Below, in pieces: positions 32,524 to 40,459 of a stretch of 53,584 nt of DNA (position 1 is its first letter; each line of letters opens with the position of its first letter). The DNA comes from Candidatus Bipolaricaulota bacterium. Lineage in GTDB: Bacteria; Bipolaricaulota; Bipolaricaulia; UBA7950; UBA9294. The DNA lies in contig JANQEA010000087.1 of the NCBI GenBank assembly GCA_028278555.1, positions 1-53,584 on the forward strand, read 5' to 3'. The position numbers and the translations under genes are program-made. The notes under the pieces were generated by a model. That model was given only the letters and a program-made list of their open reading frames with translations. It searched no databases and was not told the DNA's origin.

Positions 32524-34485
32524 ATGGGACCGACGCAGTCACTGCTCGAGATCCTCCTCGTCGAGGACAACCCCGGAGATGCTCGGCTGATTCAAACATA
32601 CCTCGGCAATGGAGCCCGAGGCCCATTCCGCTTGCTCACGGTCGATCGGCTGGGTCATGCACTCGAAGCCCTCGGGGAAGGACCCCATGACGCCATCCTC
32701 CTCGATCTCGGCTTGCCGGACTCGCAAGGGTTGGAGACGCTCGACCGGGTCACAGCTTGCTGCAACGGAGCACCGGTCATCGTCCTCACCGGTCTCAACG
32801 ATGAAGACCTTGCACTTCAAGCGATCCAACGCGGGGCACAGGACTACCTTCCCAAGGGCGGATTCGATGAGGAATTGCTCGCTCGGACGATCCGCTACGC
32901 GGTCGAGCGATCGCTGGCGGAGGAGTCGATCCGGGCGAGTGAAGAGCGATACCGAAATCTGTTCTCGCAGGCCAACGAAGCCGTGCTCGTCGTGCAGGAT
33001 GAGAAGATCCTCCAGGCGAATCCGAAGACGGAGGAGCTGTTCGGGAAGCCCCTCGCGGAGATCATCGGCCAACCGTTTGCCGACTTCGTCTGCCCGAAGG
33101 ATCGGGAGATGGTGCTCGATCGTCATCGGCGAAGGATGCGCGGCGAGGATCCACCGCACCGATATGAGTTTCGCATCCAGGCAGCCGATCAGACGCCTCG
33201 ATGGGCCGACGTTTCCACCGGCCGCATTGAGTGGGATGGCAGAACGGCCGGCCTGGCTCTGCTGACCGACATCAGCGAACGGAAGGCCGCCCGCGCGAAA
33301 ACGGAGAGTCTTCTCGATCGTCAGACGGCGATCAACGAGCTTGCCCTGGCGTTGGGGACAGCGACGGAGCCCGAGAAGGTGTATCGCGTTCTCTACGATC
33401 GCATCCGCGCACTTCTGACCGCAGACGGGTTCATCGTCTCGCTGTATAACGCTGAGGCGCGCGAGATCCGAGCCGGCTTCGTGGTGACCCAGGAGACCGA
33501 ACACGATGCATCGGACTTCCCACCGATCCCGTTGGAGGAGGAGGGATGCGGCACGCAGAGCCAGGTCATCCGATCGAAGAGAGGGATGTACATCCCCGAC
33601 TGGATCGAAGCGATGTCGAGAACCCGAACACACTACAAGATCCACGACGACGGATGCATCGAAGAGGGGCATCCCGAGTCTCGCGAAGAGTGGGAGGGCT
33701 CCGTCCAATCCGCGCTGCTCGCGCCGATGCTGTCGCAGGGTGAGGTCATCGGCGTACTGCAGGTGCAGAGCCGTACGCTCAACGGATACCGAGAGGAAGA
33801 CCTCGCCTTGCTCGGTGGTCTGGCAAACGTCGCCGCGATCGCGCTTCGGAACGCTCAGCTCGTGCACGAATCGCGCGCACAGGCCGGACAACTCCGAGAT
33901 GCATTCGACGGGATCGTTCGGACCGTGGCCGCAGCCGTTGAGACTCGCGATCCGTACACGGCGGGCCATCAGCAACGCGTCGCAAGGCTCGCAGTCGGCA
34001 TCGCGGAGACACTCGGCCTTTCTGACGAGACCATCGAAGGCGTCCGCGTCGCGAGCCTCGTTCACGACATCGGGAAGCTTGGGATTCCGGCCGAGATCCT
34101 TGCCAAGCCGGGGAGGCTGACCGACACGGAGTTCGAGATCATCCAAGCCCACGCGGAGAACGCGTTCCGAATCCTCGGTTCGATCGAATTCCCATGGCCG
34201 ATCGCCGAGGTGGTCTACCAACACCACGAGCGGCTCGACGGCTCCGGGTATCCGCGAGGGCTATCGAATGAGGGAATCTGCCTCGAGGCACGGATCATGG
34301 CCGTCGCCGACGTCGTCGAGGCGATGGCCTCGCATCGCCCGTACCGTCCGGCGTTGGGGCTCGATCGTGCACTGGAGGAGATCGGAAGCAAGAAGGGCGC
34401 CAAATTCGATCCACAGGTCGTCGAAGCATGCGAAGCACTGTTCTGGGAACGGGGATTCCTCCTCGATGGGGAGGCAGCGGGATGA
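32524..34485 (+). CDS. REC-PAS-GAF-HD-GYP c-di-GMP phosphodiesterase
   Basis: A 653-residue protein: receiver (~8-128, ILLDLGLPDS), PAS (~140-255), GAF (~270-440) and HD-GYP (~465-640). The HD motif is LVHDIGKLGIP (near residue 512) and the GYP motif HHERLDGSGYPRGL (near 566); the metal ligands look complete. HD-GYP enzymes break c-di-GMP to GMP. Together with the REC-GGDEF protein on the other arm this gives the island both directions of the c-di-GMP reaction. GGGAAG eight bases upstream favours ATG 32524 over GTG 32515. It is followed by ATGA overlap with the next ORF. Confidence 0.92.
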   Translation: MGPTQSLLEILLVEDNPGDARLIQTYLGNGARGPFRLLTVDRLGHALEALGEGPHDAILLDLGLPDSQGLETLDRVTACCNGAPVIVLTGLNDEDLALQAIQRGAQDYLPKGGFDEELLARTIRYAVERSLAEESIRASEERYRNLFSQANEAVLVVQDEKILQANPKTEELFGKPLAEIIGQPFADFVCPKDREMVLDRHRRRMRGEDPPHRYEFRIQAADQTPRWADVSTGRIEWDGRTAGLALLTDISERKAARAKTESLLDRQTAINELALALGTATEPEKVYRVLYDRIRALLTADGFIVSLYNAEAREIRAGFVVTQETEHDASDFPPIPLEEEGCGTQSQVIRSKRGMYIPDWIEAMSRTRTHYKIHDDGCIEEGHPESREEWEGSVQSALLAPMLSQGEVIGVLQVQSRTLNGYREEDLALLGGLANVAAIALRNAQLVHESRAQAGQLRDAFDGIVRTVAAAVETRDPYTAGHQQRVARLAVGIAETLGLSDETIEGVRVASLVHDIGKLGIPAEILAKPGRLTDTEFEIIQAHAENAFRILGSIEFPWPIAEVVYQHHERLDGSGYPRGLSNEGICLEARIMAVADVVEAMASHRPYRPALGLDRALEEIGSKKGAKFDPQVVEACEALFWERGFLLDGEAAG

Positions 34486-34739
34486 ACGATCGGTCGAGAC
34501 GGGTCGCGAACAGACCGCTTGGGTCGACGGAGAGGACACACCTCCGAAGCGAGGGCGGGCGGCTCTGCCGAATCATCGCAGATGGCCTGATCGATCAGGC
34601 CATCGAATCGAATGAACGCGGGACGATAGACCTCAACAACTTGCTGGTAGAGCCGTTCACCCTCGTCCGTCGGCCCCGGATCGGAAGCACCGGCGCGGCG
34701 AACCACCCATGCCACGGTGGAGGACTCGGAATACGATGA
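34482..34739 (+). CDS. Small unknown protein, coupled on both sides
   Basis: An 85-residue ORF ([14 protein letters not shown] at the start, [30 protein letters not shown] in the middle positions ~37-66). Its ATG overlaps the HD-GYP stop (ATGA at 34482) and its stop overlaps the next gene's ATG (ATGA at 34736). That double coupling argues it is translated, and gives no spare bases between the two signalling genes. I know no family. The product has no obvious signal peptide or membrane segment. It could be a small partner of the receiver or phosphodiesterase. Confidence is limited because it is short and its codon use is less GC-biased than its neighbours. Confidence 0.5.
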   Translation: MNDRSRRVANRPLGSTERTHLRSEGGRLCRIIADGLIDQAIESNERGTIDLNNLLVEPFTLVRRPRIGSTGAANHPCHGGGLGIR

Positions 34740-35194
34740 GAGTTCGCCATCTCGCGCCGATTGAGATCCTGCTCGTCGAGGACAACGAAGGGGACGCGCG
34801 TCTCGCTGCCGAAGCCTTGGCGGAGGCCAAGGTGAGCAACAACGTCTCGTGGGTCCTCGACGGGTTCGAGGCAATCCGGTTCCTCCGCCGCCAAGGAGAG
34901 TACAGCTGCGCGCCTGAGCCGGACCTGATCCTCCTCGACCTCAACCTTCCGAAAAAGGATGGCCGAGAGGTTCTGGCGGAGATCAAGCAGGACGAATCCC
35001 TTCGCCACATCCCAGTCGTCGTTCTGACGTCCTCTCCGGCCGAGGAGGATGTGATACGAAGCTACGATCTGCATGCCAACTGCTTCATCACGAAGCCGAT
35101 CGAGCTGGCGCAATTCCTGAAGGTCGTTCGCGCCATCGAGGACTTCTGGTTCTCCGTCGTCAGGTTTCCCCGCAAGGTCGCGCGTCGGACCTAG
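34736..35194 (+). CDS. Stand-alone receiver (Rcp1-like), paralogue of 18909-19367
   Basis: A 152-residue receiver, the near twin of the one at 18909-19367: [45 protein letters not shown] and [19 protein letters not shown] all recur. It has the phospho-Asp (LILLDLNLP) and Lys (ITKPIE) but no output domain. A GGTGGAGG site and ATGA overlap place it in the rightward operon. No HDLQEP-type kinase lies next to it, so its partner may be the Cache kinase encoded on the other arm. Confidence 0.92.
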   Translation: MRVRHLAPIEILLVEDNEGDARLAAEALAEAKVSNNVSWVLDGFEAIRFLRRQGEYSCAPEPDLILLDLNLPKKDGREVLAEIKQDESLRHIPVVVLTSSPAEEDVIRSYDLHANCFITKPIELAQFLKVVRAIEDFWFSVVRFPRKVARRT

Positions 35195-35251
35195 AGTGAG
35201 GCCGAATCGCCGGACAACCCGGGACGATAGAAACCCGCTTGGGCGCTGGAT

Positions 35252-35283
35252 CTGAGATGCAATACGCACTACCCTCATCTCAG
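35252..35283 (+). promoter_or_regulatory. Inverted repeat at the ribosome site of the phosphatase gene
   Basis: CTGAGATG (35252-35259) and CATCTCAG (35276-35283) form a perfect 8-bp stem with a 16-base loop. The last bases overlap the AGGAGG ribosome site at 35282-35287, so the hairpin could limit translation. Confidence 0.4.
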
Positions 35284-35296
35284 GAGGAATCGAAAG

Positions 35297-36571
35297 ATGC
35301 ATCACGCCAAGTGGATCGCCGCCGTCTTCTTCGTTGGACTGATCGGGATCGCGGCGCTCGGGTCTCCCTTCGTCCACGGACCGTACTCCGGTGCGCCCTG
35401 CGCAGATGGAGTCACGATCAGTTGGGAATGCGAGGAACCGGTCGCAGCCCGTGTCGAGTACGACCTCCGTTCCGCGTTCGAAGCAACCGGGACGTTAACC
35501 GAACTGATCCTCGTACCGGCACCCGGAGAGGATGCCGGCGACACATGCCATGTGACACTTGTCGATCTCGAACCGGCGACCGACTACGCGTACCGCGTCG
35601 TCGTCGGTGAAGGCGAAACGGAGACCGCCAGCCCTGCCGGTTTCTTCTCTACCGCGCCGGAAGCCGGGGAGTCGATCTCGTTCGCCGTTCTCGCGGACAC
35701 GCAGTGGCAATCGGAAGGCGTGAATCGGCTCGAGCTGGTCGGCGATGCGATCGCATCCGATCCGACACCGTTCGACTTCGTTCTTCATGCCGGTGACATC
35801 GTCGAGAGCCCGTCGAGCCACTACTGGGACCACTGGTTTGACTCGTTCGAGGAGATGCTGTTGCGCGCACCGTTCATCCCGGTCCTCGGCAACCACGAGA
35901 AGAACCACCGCTCGTACTACGCTGCATTCGATCTCCCACTCGGCGCGGGGAAGTACGACGAGCGCTGGTGGGCGCTCCATTGGGGCGACGTCGTGGTCGT
36001 CGGCCTCGACTCGAACGTCAAGAAGGCGACGGACTACACCGCACAGCAGGACTGGGCGAGGGAACATCTCTCCGGCCCCGAGCCACACAAGTTCGTCATC
36101 TTCCACCACCCCGTCTTCTCGTCCGACGCCTACCACAGCTCGGGGACGTTCCTTGACCAGATCTATCATCCGATCTTCGTCGAGACGGAGGTCGACATCG
36201 TCTTCAACGGTCACTCCCACCACTACGAGCACATCCGGCGGGAGGGCGTCACGTATCTCGTCGTCGGCGGCGGAGGGGCGACACCGCGCAAGACGAAGCC
36301 GGAGCACATCCAGGGATCCGACGTCTCCGTCGAGGGGCACTTCTTCTACACGCGTGTCAGCACGACGGCCGATTGGATCCGCGTCGAGACGGTCTCCGTC
36401 GCCGAACTCTTTCCGGATGGGTCCGTCACAACAACCGGCGTGATCCTCGATGCGTTCTCTCAGCCGGAAGAGGCTGCTGCAGGCACCTCGATCCCCGTGT
36501 GGGCGGTTCTGGCTGCCGCAGCAGGCATAGTCGGTCTTGCCTTGTTGCTCGTTCGCGCACTCGGCGATTGA
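35297..36571 (+). CDS. Membrane-anchored metallophosphoesterase (purple acid phosphatase-like)
   Basis: A 424-residue exported enzyme. Signal peptide (residues 1-22), a fibronectin-like N-domain (~25-118, ISWECEEPVAARVEYDL, ending FFSTAP), then a metallophosphoesterase domain: ADTQW (Asp), HAGDIVE (Asp), LGNHE (Asn, His), FHHPVF (His) and GHSHHYE (two His). All metal-site motifs of the calcineurin-like fold are present. The last 30 residues (VWAVLAAAAGIVGLALLLVRALGD) form a membrane helix, so it is anchored outside the cell. It should release phosphate from organic esters; specificity is unknown. AGGAGG before ATG 35297 supports the start. It stands alone, with the signalling island upstream. 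Confidence 0.9.
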   Translation: MHHAKWIAAVFFVGLIGIAALGSPFVHGPYSGAPCADGVTISWECEEPVAARVEYDLRSAFEATGTLTELILVPAPGEDAGDTCHVTLVDLEPATDYAYRVVVGEGETETASPAGFFSTAPEAGESISFAVLADTQWQSEGVNRLELVGDAIASDPTPFDFVLHAGDIVESPSSHYWDHWFDSFEEMLLRAPFIPVLGNHEKNHRSYYAAFDLPLGAGKYDERWWALHWGDVVVVGLDSNVKKATDYTAQQDWAREHLSGPEPHKFVIFHHPVFSSDAYHSSGTFLDQIYHPIFVETEVDIVFNGHSHHYEHIRREGVTYLVVGGGGATPRKTKPEHIQGSDVSVEGHFFYTRVSTTADWIRVETVSVAELFPDGSVTTTGVILDAFSQPEEAAAGTSIPVWAVLAAAAGIVGLALLLVRALGD

Positions 36572-36690
36572 GCCTGAATCGGATCTGCGCGGTTCTGCTG
36601 GAAAGCTGTAGCGACGAGTGACTTCAGCGGCGGACGCTTCTCCTGTTTCCATCAGTACTTCAATGGTCTTCAGCTCAGCAATGGCTCCTT

Positions 36691-36719
36691 TTGTCATCGC
36701 CAGAGCCGGGTTGTATACT
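36691..36719 (+). promoter_or_regulatory. Sigma70-type promoter of the sugar ABC cluster
   Basis: TTGTCA (36691-36696), 17-base spacer, TATACT (36714-36719), predicted start near 36726. This lies after the ATG at 36722 and so argues for the later TTG start of the permease at 36761. Confidence 0.75.
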
Positions 36720-36760
36720 GAATGCCCGCTTCTCGGCTAGAAGGGGCCCAGGGGGTTGCA

Positions 36761-37612
36761 TTGGAGGCAGTCCGCACAGGCGAGCAGTACGTCGCAAGGC
36801 AGCGAGCCTACCGTTTGATGCTCTACGTGCTTCTCGCCGCCGGTTGTGCAGTCATGCTCCTCCCTTTCTTCTGGATGCTGACGACATCCTTCAAGACGGA
36901 GGCCGAGGCGCTCCGAATCCCGCCGCAGTGGATCCCAGTCTCGTTCCGATGGCAGAACTACATCGAGGCGTGGAACGCCGCCCCGTTCGGCTGGTACTTC
37001 TTCAACTCCTTCTTCATGGCGATCACGACGACGATCGGCGAGGTCTTCACGACGATCCTCGCCGCGTACGCGTTCGCCAAGATGAGGTTCTTCGGGAAAG
37101 GGCCGGTCTTCGCGATCCTGCTCGGGACGATGATGATCCCCGGGCAGATGCTCCTGCTCCCGAACTACGTCACGATCCAGCGGCTCGGGTGGTATGATCA
37201 GTATCAGGCGCTGATCATCCCGTGGCTCGTCTCCGTCTTCGGAATCTTCTTGCTCCGACAGTTCTTCCGGAGTGTTCCCGACGAGCTTCGGGATGCCGCG
37301 AGAATCGATGGCTGCGGCAGGTTCCGGTTCCTGTTCACCATCATGGTCCCGCTGTCAAAACCGGCGATCTTCACCGTCGCCCTCCTCAAGTTCATGGGAA
37401 GCTGGAACTCGTTCCAGTGGGTCCTGATTATGACGAAGACTGCAACAATGCGGACGGTTCCAGTTGGACTCCAGCTCTTTTCGAGTGAGGTCGGCACAGC
37501 CTACGAGAAGCTGATGGCCGCATCAGTGATGGCGATCATACCAATTCTCGCGCTCTTCCTGTTCACGCAGAAGCAGTTCATCCAAGGGGTCGCAAGGACG
37601 GGGATTAAATGA
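36761..37612 (+). CDS. Carbohydrate ABC permease, MalG-like
   Basis: A 283-residue inner-membrane permease with six hydrophobic helices and the EAA loop contacting the ATPase (DELRDAARIDGCGRFRFLFTIMVPLSKP, residues ~190-215). It belongs to the MalG/UgpE CUT1 family that imports sugars or glycerol-3-phosphate. The start is TTG 36761: it follows GGGGG and lies after the predicted transcription start; ATG 36722 would be at or before it. It is unusual that the MalG-type gene comes first. No ATPase gene lies nearby, so a shared MsmX-like ATPase is likely used. Confidence 0.9.
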   Translation: MEAVRTGEQYVARQRAYRLMLYVLLAAGCAVMLLPFFWMLTTSFKTEAEALRIPPQWIPVSFRWQNYIEAWNAAPFGWYFFNSFFMAITTTIGEVFTTILAAYAFAKMRFFGKGPVFAILLGTMMIPGQMLLLPNYVTIQRLGWYDQYQALIIPWLVSVFGIFLLRQFFRSVPDELRDAARIDGCGRFRFLFTIMVPLSKPAIFTVALLKFMGSWNSFQWVLIMTKTATMRTVPVGLQLFSSEVGTAYEKLMAASVMAIIPILALFLFTQKQFIQGVARTGIK

Positions 37613-37707
37613 CGGATCAACAGACACAAGGAGGTGATGGGACACCCGGTGGGGTACAGCTAGTCTGCATGTTCAACGGCCAATTGAAACCAAGGAGGTT
37701 GTGAACG

Positions 37708-38913
37708 ATGAAGCTACGCAACACATGGATCGCTCTCGGGCTCCTCGCGTTGTTGTTCGTCGGATTCGCGGCGACAGCGACAGAGCCGGTCACCATCGAG
37801 TTCTGGCATCGGTTCAGCGAGCGCCACAATGACACGCTCCTCGAGCTGGCGGCCCGCTTCCAGGAGCGCTACCCGCACATCACCGTCGAGTGGGTCTATC
37901 AGGGAAGCTACAGCGCTCTGCAAACAACGATCAACGGAGCGGTCGTCGCCGGCGAAGTCCCGACGATGACGATCTTCTACGAGAACTGGATCCCCGCGGT
38001 CGCCGACGCGCTCGTCCCACTCGAACCGTTCTTCACCGCGGAGGAGATCGCCGACATCGTCCCAGGGCTTCTCTACGAAAACCTGCTGACGGTCCCGTTC
38101 AACAAGTCGATCATGGTCCTCTACTACATCGAGGACTACGTTCCCGTCCCGCCGACGACATGGCAAGAGTTCTATGACCTCTGCGTCGCGAACACGGTCG
38201 ATGAGGACGGCGACGGCCAGATCGACCGCTACGGGACGGGCCTCCGCCCGGCCTCCAACCCGGAGCAGTTCCTCGCCCTCCTCGCGCAGAACAACGGAAC
38301 GATCCTGAACGAGGATTGGACCGAGGTAACGCTCGACAACGAGGCCGGACTCGAGGCGCTTGAGTTCTATGCCAGTCTCGCGCCGTACGCGTGGATCACC
38401 AGCGAGTACCTGAACTCAAATATCGGGTACGTCGCGATGGCGATCGATACATCGGCCGGCTGGTACTACTGGAACAAGGCCGCTGAGGGCGCCGGGTTGA
38501 CGGTGAAGACCGCGGAGCTGCCTGTCGGAGAGAAGGCCGCGTCGTTCATCCAGGGGACGAACATCGGGCTCTTCAAGGACGTGCCGGCCGAGGAGTTCGC
38601 CGCCGGACTCCTGTTCCTCAAGTTCCTCCTCGAGGCGGAGAACACCGGCTACTGGGCGGCGCGCTCCGGCTACCTGCCGGTCACGCTCGGCGGACTGCAG
38701 AGCCAGACGTGGCTTGACCATCTGGCGACACACCCTGAAGCGGTCGCTTCGTCCATCATGATGCCGCTCGGCGTCTCGCAGATCACGCACCCGAACTACG
38801 GTGACATGCGCGACGTGCTGAGCACAATGTGCGAGGAGATCCTCCTCGGCGCCGAGACGCTCGAGGATGCCCTCGCGGTGGCCGTGAGCGAGATCGAGTC
38901 GCTCCTCGAATAG
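37708..38913 (+). CDS. Carbohydrate ABC transporter substrate-binding protein
   Basis: A 401-residue family-1 (UgpB/MalE-like) binding protein. Signal peptide MKLRNTWIALGLLALLFVGFAATA; no lipobox Cys, so it is soluble in the periplasm or only loosely held. VTIEFWHRFSERHNDTLLELAARFQERYPHITVEW is the family N-terminal pattern. VPFNKSIMVLYY and the aromatic lobe (WEWYYWNKAA-like at ~250) are the usual ligand-cleft elements, with many Trp and Tyr, fitting a sugar or polyol ligand; the identity is unknown. AAGGAGG supports ATG 37708. It sits between two permease genes. Confidence 0.92.
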   Translation: MKLRNTWIALGLLALLFVGFAATATEPVTIEFWHRFSERHNDTLLELAARFQERYPHITVEWVYQGSYSALQTTINGAVVAGEVPTMTIFYENWIPAVADALVPLEPFFTAEEIADIVPGLLYENLLTVPFNKSIMVLYYIEDYVPVPPTTWQEFYDLCVANTVDEDGDGQIDRYGTGLRPASNPEQFLALLAQNNGTILNEDWTEVTLDNEAGLEALEFYASLAPYAWITSEYLNSNIGYVAMAIDTSAGWYYWNKAAEGAGLTVKTAELPVGEKAASFIQGTNIGLFKDVPAEEFAAGLLFLKFLLEAENTGYWAARSGYLPVTLGGLQSQTWLDHLATHPEAVASSIMMPLGVSQITHPNYGDMRDVLSTMCEEILLGAETLEDALAVAVSEIESLLE

Positions 38914-38935
38914 GAAGGAAGTCCCGGTTGGGCTC

Positions 38936-38958
38936 GTGGGGCCGCAGCGCGGCCCCAC
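38936..38958 (+). terminator. Strong hairpin between binding protein and MalF-like permease
   Basis: A perfect 10-bp GC stem (38936-38945 with 38949-38958) and 3-base loop, 22 bases after the binding-protein stop and 20 before the permease start. No T-run follows. It probably stabilises or partly stops the transcript, so that more binding protein than permease is made. Confidence 0.65.
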
Positions 38959-38977
38959 GCCCGACCTTCGTCAGAAT

Positions 38978-39946
38978 ATGAACAGGTCTAAGAAGCTGCT
39001 GGCTACCTGGCTCAACAAGCTCGTGGCTCTCTGGTGGCAGCTGATTCCGCTGGAGTGGCGCAGCCCGACGTTCTGGAAGGACTCCGCTTGGGCGTACATC
39101 TACCTCGCCCCGGCCCTGATCATTCTCGGAGTCTTCACCTTCTACCCGTTCTTCTCCGCCTTCCGGTTGAGTCTGTTCAAGGTCGATATCCCAAACTACC
39201 CTGGCCAGTACATCGGCCTTGACCATTTCCGATACATCTTCGGGGACAAGTACTTCTGGCGGGCCCTCTGGAATACGGTCTACATCGTCGGGATCAGCGT
39301 GCCGGTCACGATTTCCCTCGCGCTGCTCGTGGCGAGTCTCCTGAACAAGTCGCTTCGGTTCCGGGCGTTCGCGCGAACGTCCTTCTTCCTCTCGTACATC
39401 ACCCCGATGGTCGCGGTGATCATGGTCTGGCGGTTGATGTACCACGAGAGCTACGGACTCCTCAACTACTTCCTCAGCCTCTTCGGGATGAACCGGATCG
39501 CCTGGCTGAACGATCCAGCATACGCCAAGCCGGCGGTAATCATTCTCAATGTCTGGCGATACGTCGGATATCAGGCGATCATCCTCCTTGCCGGGATGCA
39601 GGGAATCGATCAGATGTACTATGAGGCAGCGCGGATCGACGGCGCGTCCGGGTTCCAGGCCTGGCGGAAGATCACCGTGCCGCTGCTAACGCCTCAGATC
39701 TTCTTCCTCCTGATCATCTCGATGATCGGGTCGTTCAAGATCTTCACCGAGGTCTATGTCCTGTTCAACGGTCCTGGGCCACTGAAAGCCGCCGAGACGC
39801 TCGTCTACTACATCATGCGACAGGGGTTCTTCGGCACACAACACCTCGGACGCGCGGCAGCCGCATCAATGATCTTGTTCGCGATTATCTTCGTCGTCAC
39901 GCTCCTGCAGATGCAGATCGCCAAGCGGCGGGTTCACTACCAGTAG
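38978..39946 (+). CDS. Carbohydrate ABC permease, MalF/UgpA-like
   Basis: A 322-residue permease with six helices. The EAA loop reads YYEAARIDGASGFQAWRKITVPLLTP (residues ~210-235). It pairs with the MalG-like permease to form the channel. ATG 38978 is used: the longer frame's GTG at 38936 lies in the hairpin stem. The ribosome site is weak, which with the hairpin would lower its output relative to the binding protein. It has a cytosolic N-terminal tail of about 40 residues (MNRSKKLLATWLNKLVALWW start), longer than most. Confidence 0.9.
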   Translation: MNRSKKLLATWLNKLVALWWQLIPLEWRSPTFWKDSAWAYIYLAPALIILGVFTFYPFFSAFRLSLFKVDIPNYPGQYIGLDHFRYIFGDKYFWRALWNTVYIVGISVPVTISLALLVASLLNKSLRFRAFARTSFFLSYITPMVAVIMVWRLMYHESYGLLNYFLSLFGMNRIAWLNDPAYAKPAVIILNVWRYVGYQAIILLAGMQGIDQMYYEAARIDGASGFQAWRKITVPLLTPQIFFLLIISMIGSFKIFTEVYVLFNGPGPLKAAETLVYYIMRQGFFGTQHLGRAAAASMILFAIIFVVTLLQMQIAKRRVHYQ

Positions 39947-39983
39947 GCGTTCCTCTGTTCTTCAAAGCACGGTTTTCTCGGAG

Positions 39984-40023
39984 TTGCACACCGCGATAAT
40001 TCAGGTATTATTATTCCATAATT
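39984..40023 (+). promoter_or_regulatory. Promoter and putative Rrf2 operator for the rrf2-hcp unit
   Basis: TTGCAC (39984-39989), 16-base spacer, TATTAT (40006-40011). A 26-base imperfect dyad (39998-40023, AATT at both ends, GG/CC inside; 9 of 13 positions match) is centred on the -10 box. It is AT-rich in a GC-rich genome, as Rrf2-family operators are. Autorepression is the likely use. Confidence 0.55.
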
Positions 40024-40044
40024 CCCGAATGGAGGGTCCCACGG

Positions 40045-40458
40045 ATGGCCGATCTGATCCGGATGTCGGAGGCGACCGCCCTCGCGTTGCACACGATGGC
40101 TGTCGTCGCGAGCCGAGAGCAACCGACGTCGACCGCGCTCGTCGCGGAAACGCTACGTGCCTCGGAGGCTCACCTCTCTAAGGTGCTTCAGCAGCTCGTC
40201 AGGTCCGGTCTGCTCCTGTCGAAGCGAGGACCGAGCGGTGGCTATACCCTCGCGAAGCCGGCATCCGAGGTCCGCCTCCTCGACGTCTACGAAGCGCTCG
40301 AAGGGCCTTTCCGGACCGACGGCTGTCTGTTCGCAGAGCCGGTCTGCCGCCAGATGGCCTGCATCCTCGGCGATCTCGTCGAGCGACTGCGAAGCGAGGC
40401 CCTCGATCATCTCCGCTCGACGTCCCTAAGCGACATAGCTCACGAGAGAAGGAGGTAG
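40045..40458 (+). CDS. Rrf2-family iron-sulfur transcription regulator
   Basis: A 137-residue Rrf2 protein: winged helix-turn-helix (residues ~10-75, ALVAETLRASEAHLSKVLQQL, SGLLLSKRGPSGGYTLA) and three Cys at 94, 101 and 106 (DGCLFAEPVCRQMAC) that fit a [2Fe-2S] or [4Fe-4S] cluster as in IscR and NsrR. Next to hcp, an NsrR-like role, sensing NO or redox state and repressing hcp, is the likeliest. GGAGG lies before ATG 40045. Its stop is 1 base before the hcp GTG, so the two are co-transcribed. Confidence 0.88.
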   Translation: MADLIRMSEATALALHTMAVVASREQPTSTALVAETLRASEAHLSKVLQQLVRSGLLLSKRGPSGGYTLAKPASEVRLLDVYEALEGPFRTDGCLFAEPVCRQMACILGDLVERLRSEALDHLRSTSLSDIAHERRR

Positions 40459-40459
40459 C

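Noticed and set aside
35495..36697. Leftward open frame starting at 36697 with a protein-like beginning (MTKGAIAELKTIEVLMETG)
   Set aside because: It soon runs antisense to the phosphatase, its first 40 codons have balanced rather than GC-rich third positions, and no ribosome site precedes it.
37609..37704. 31-codon ORF bridging the permease stop and the binding-protein ribosome site
   Set aside because: It begins in an ATGA overlap but is short, low in coding signal and carries the next gene's ribosome site within it. Probably chance.
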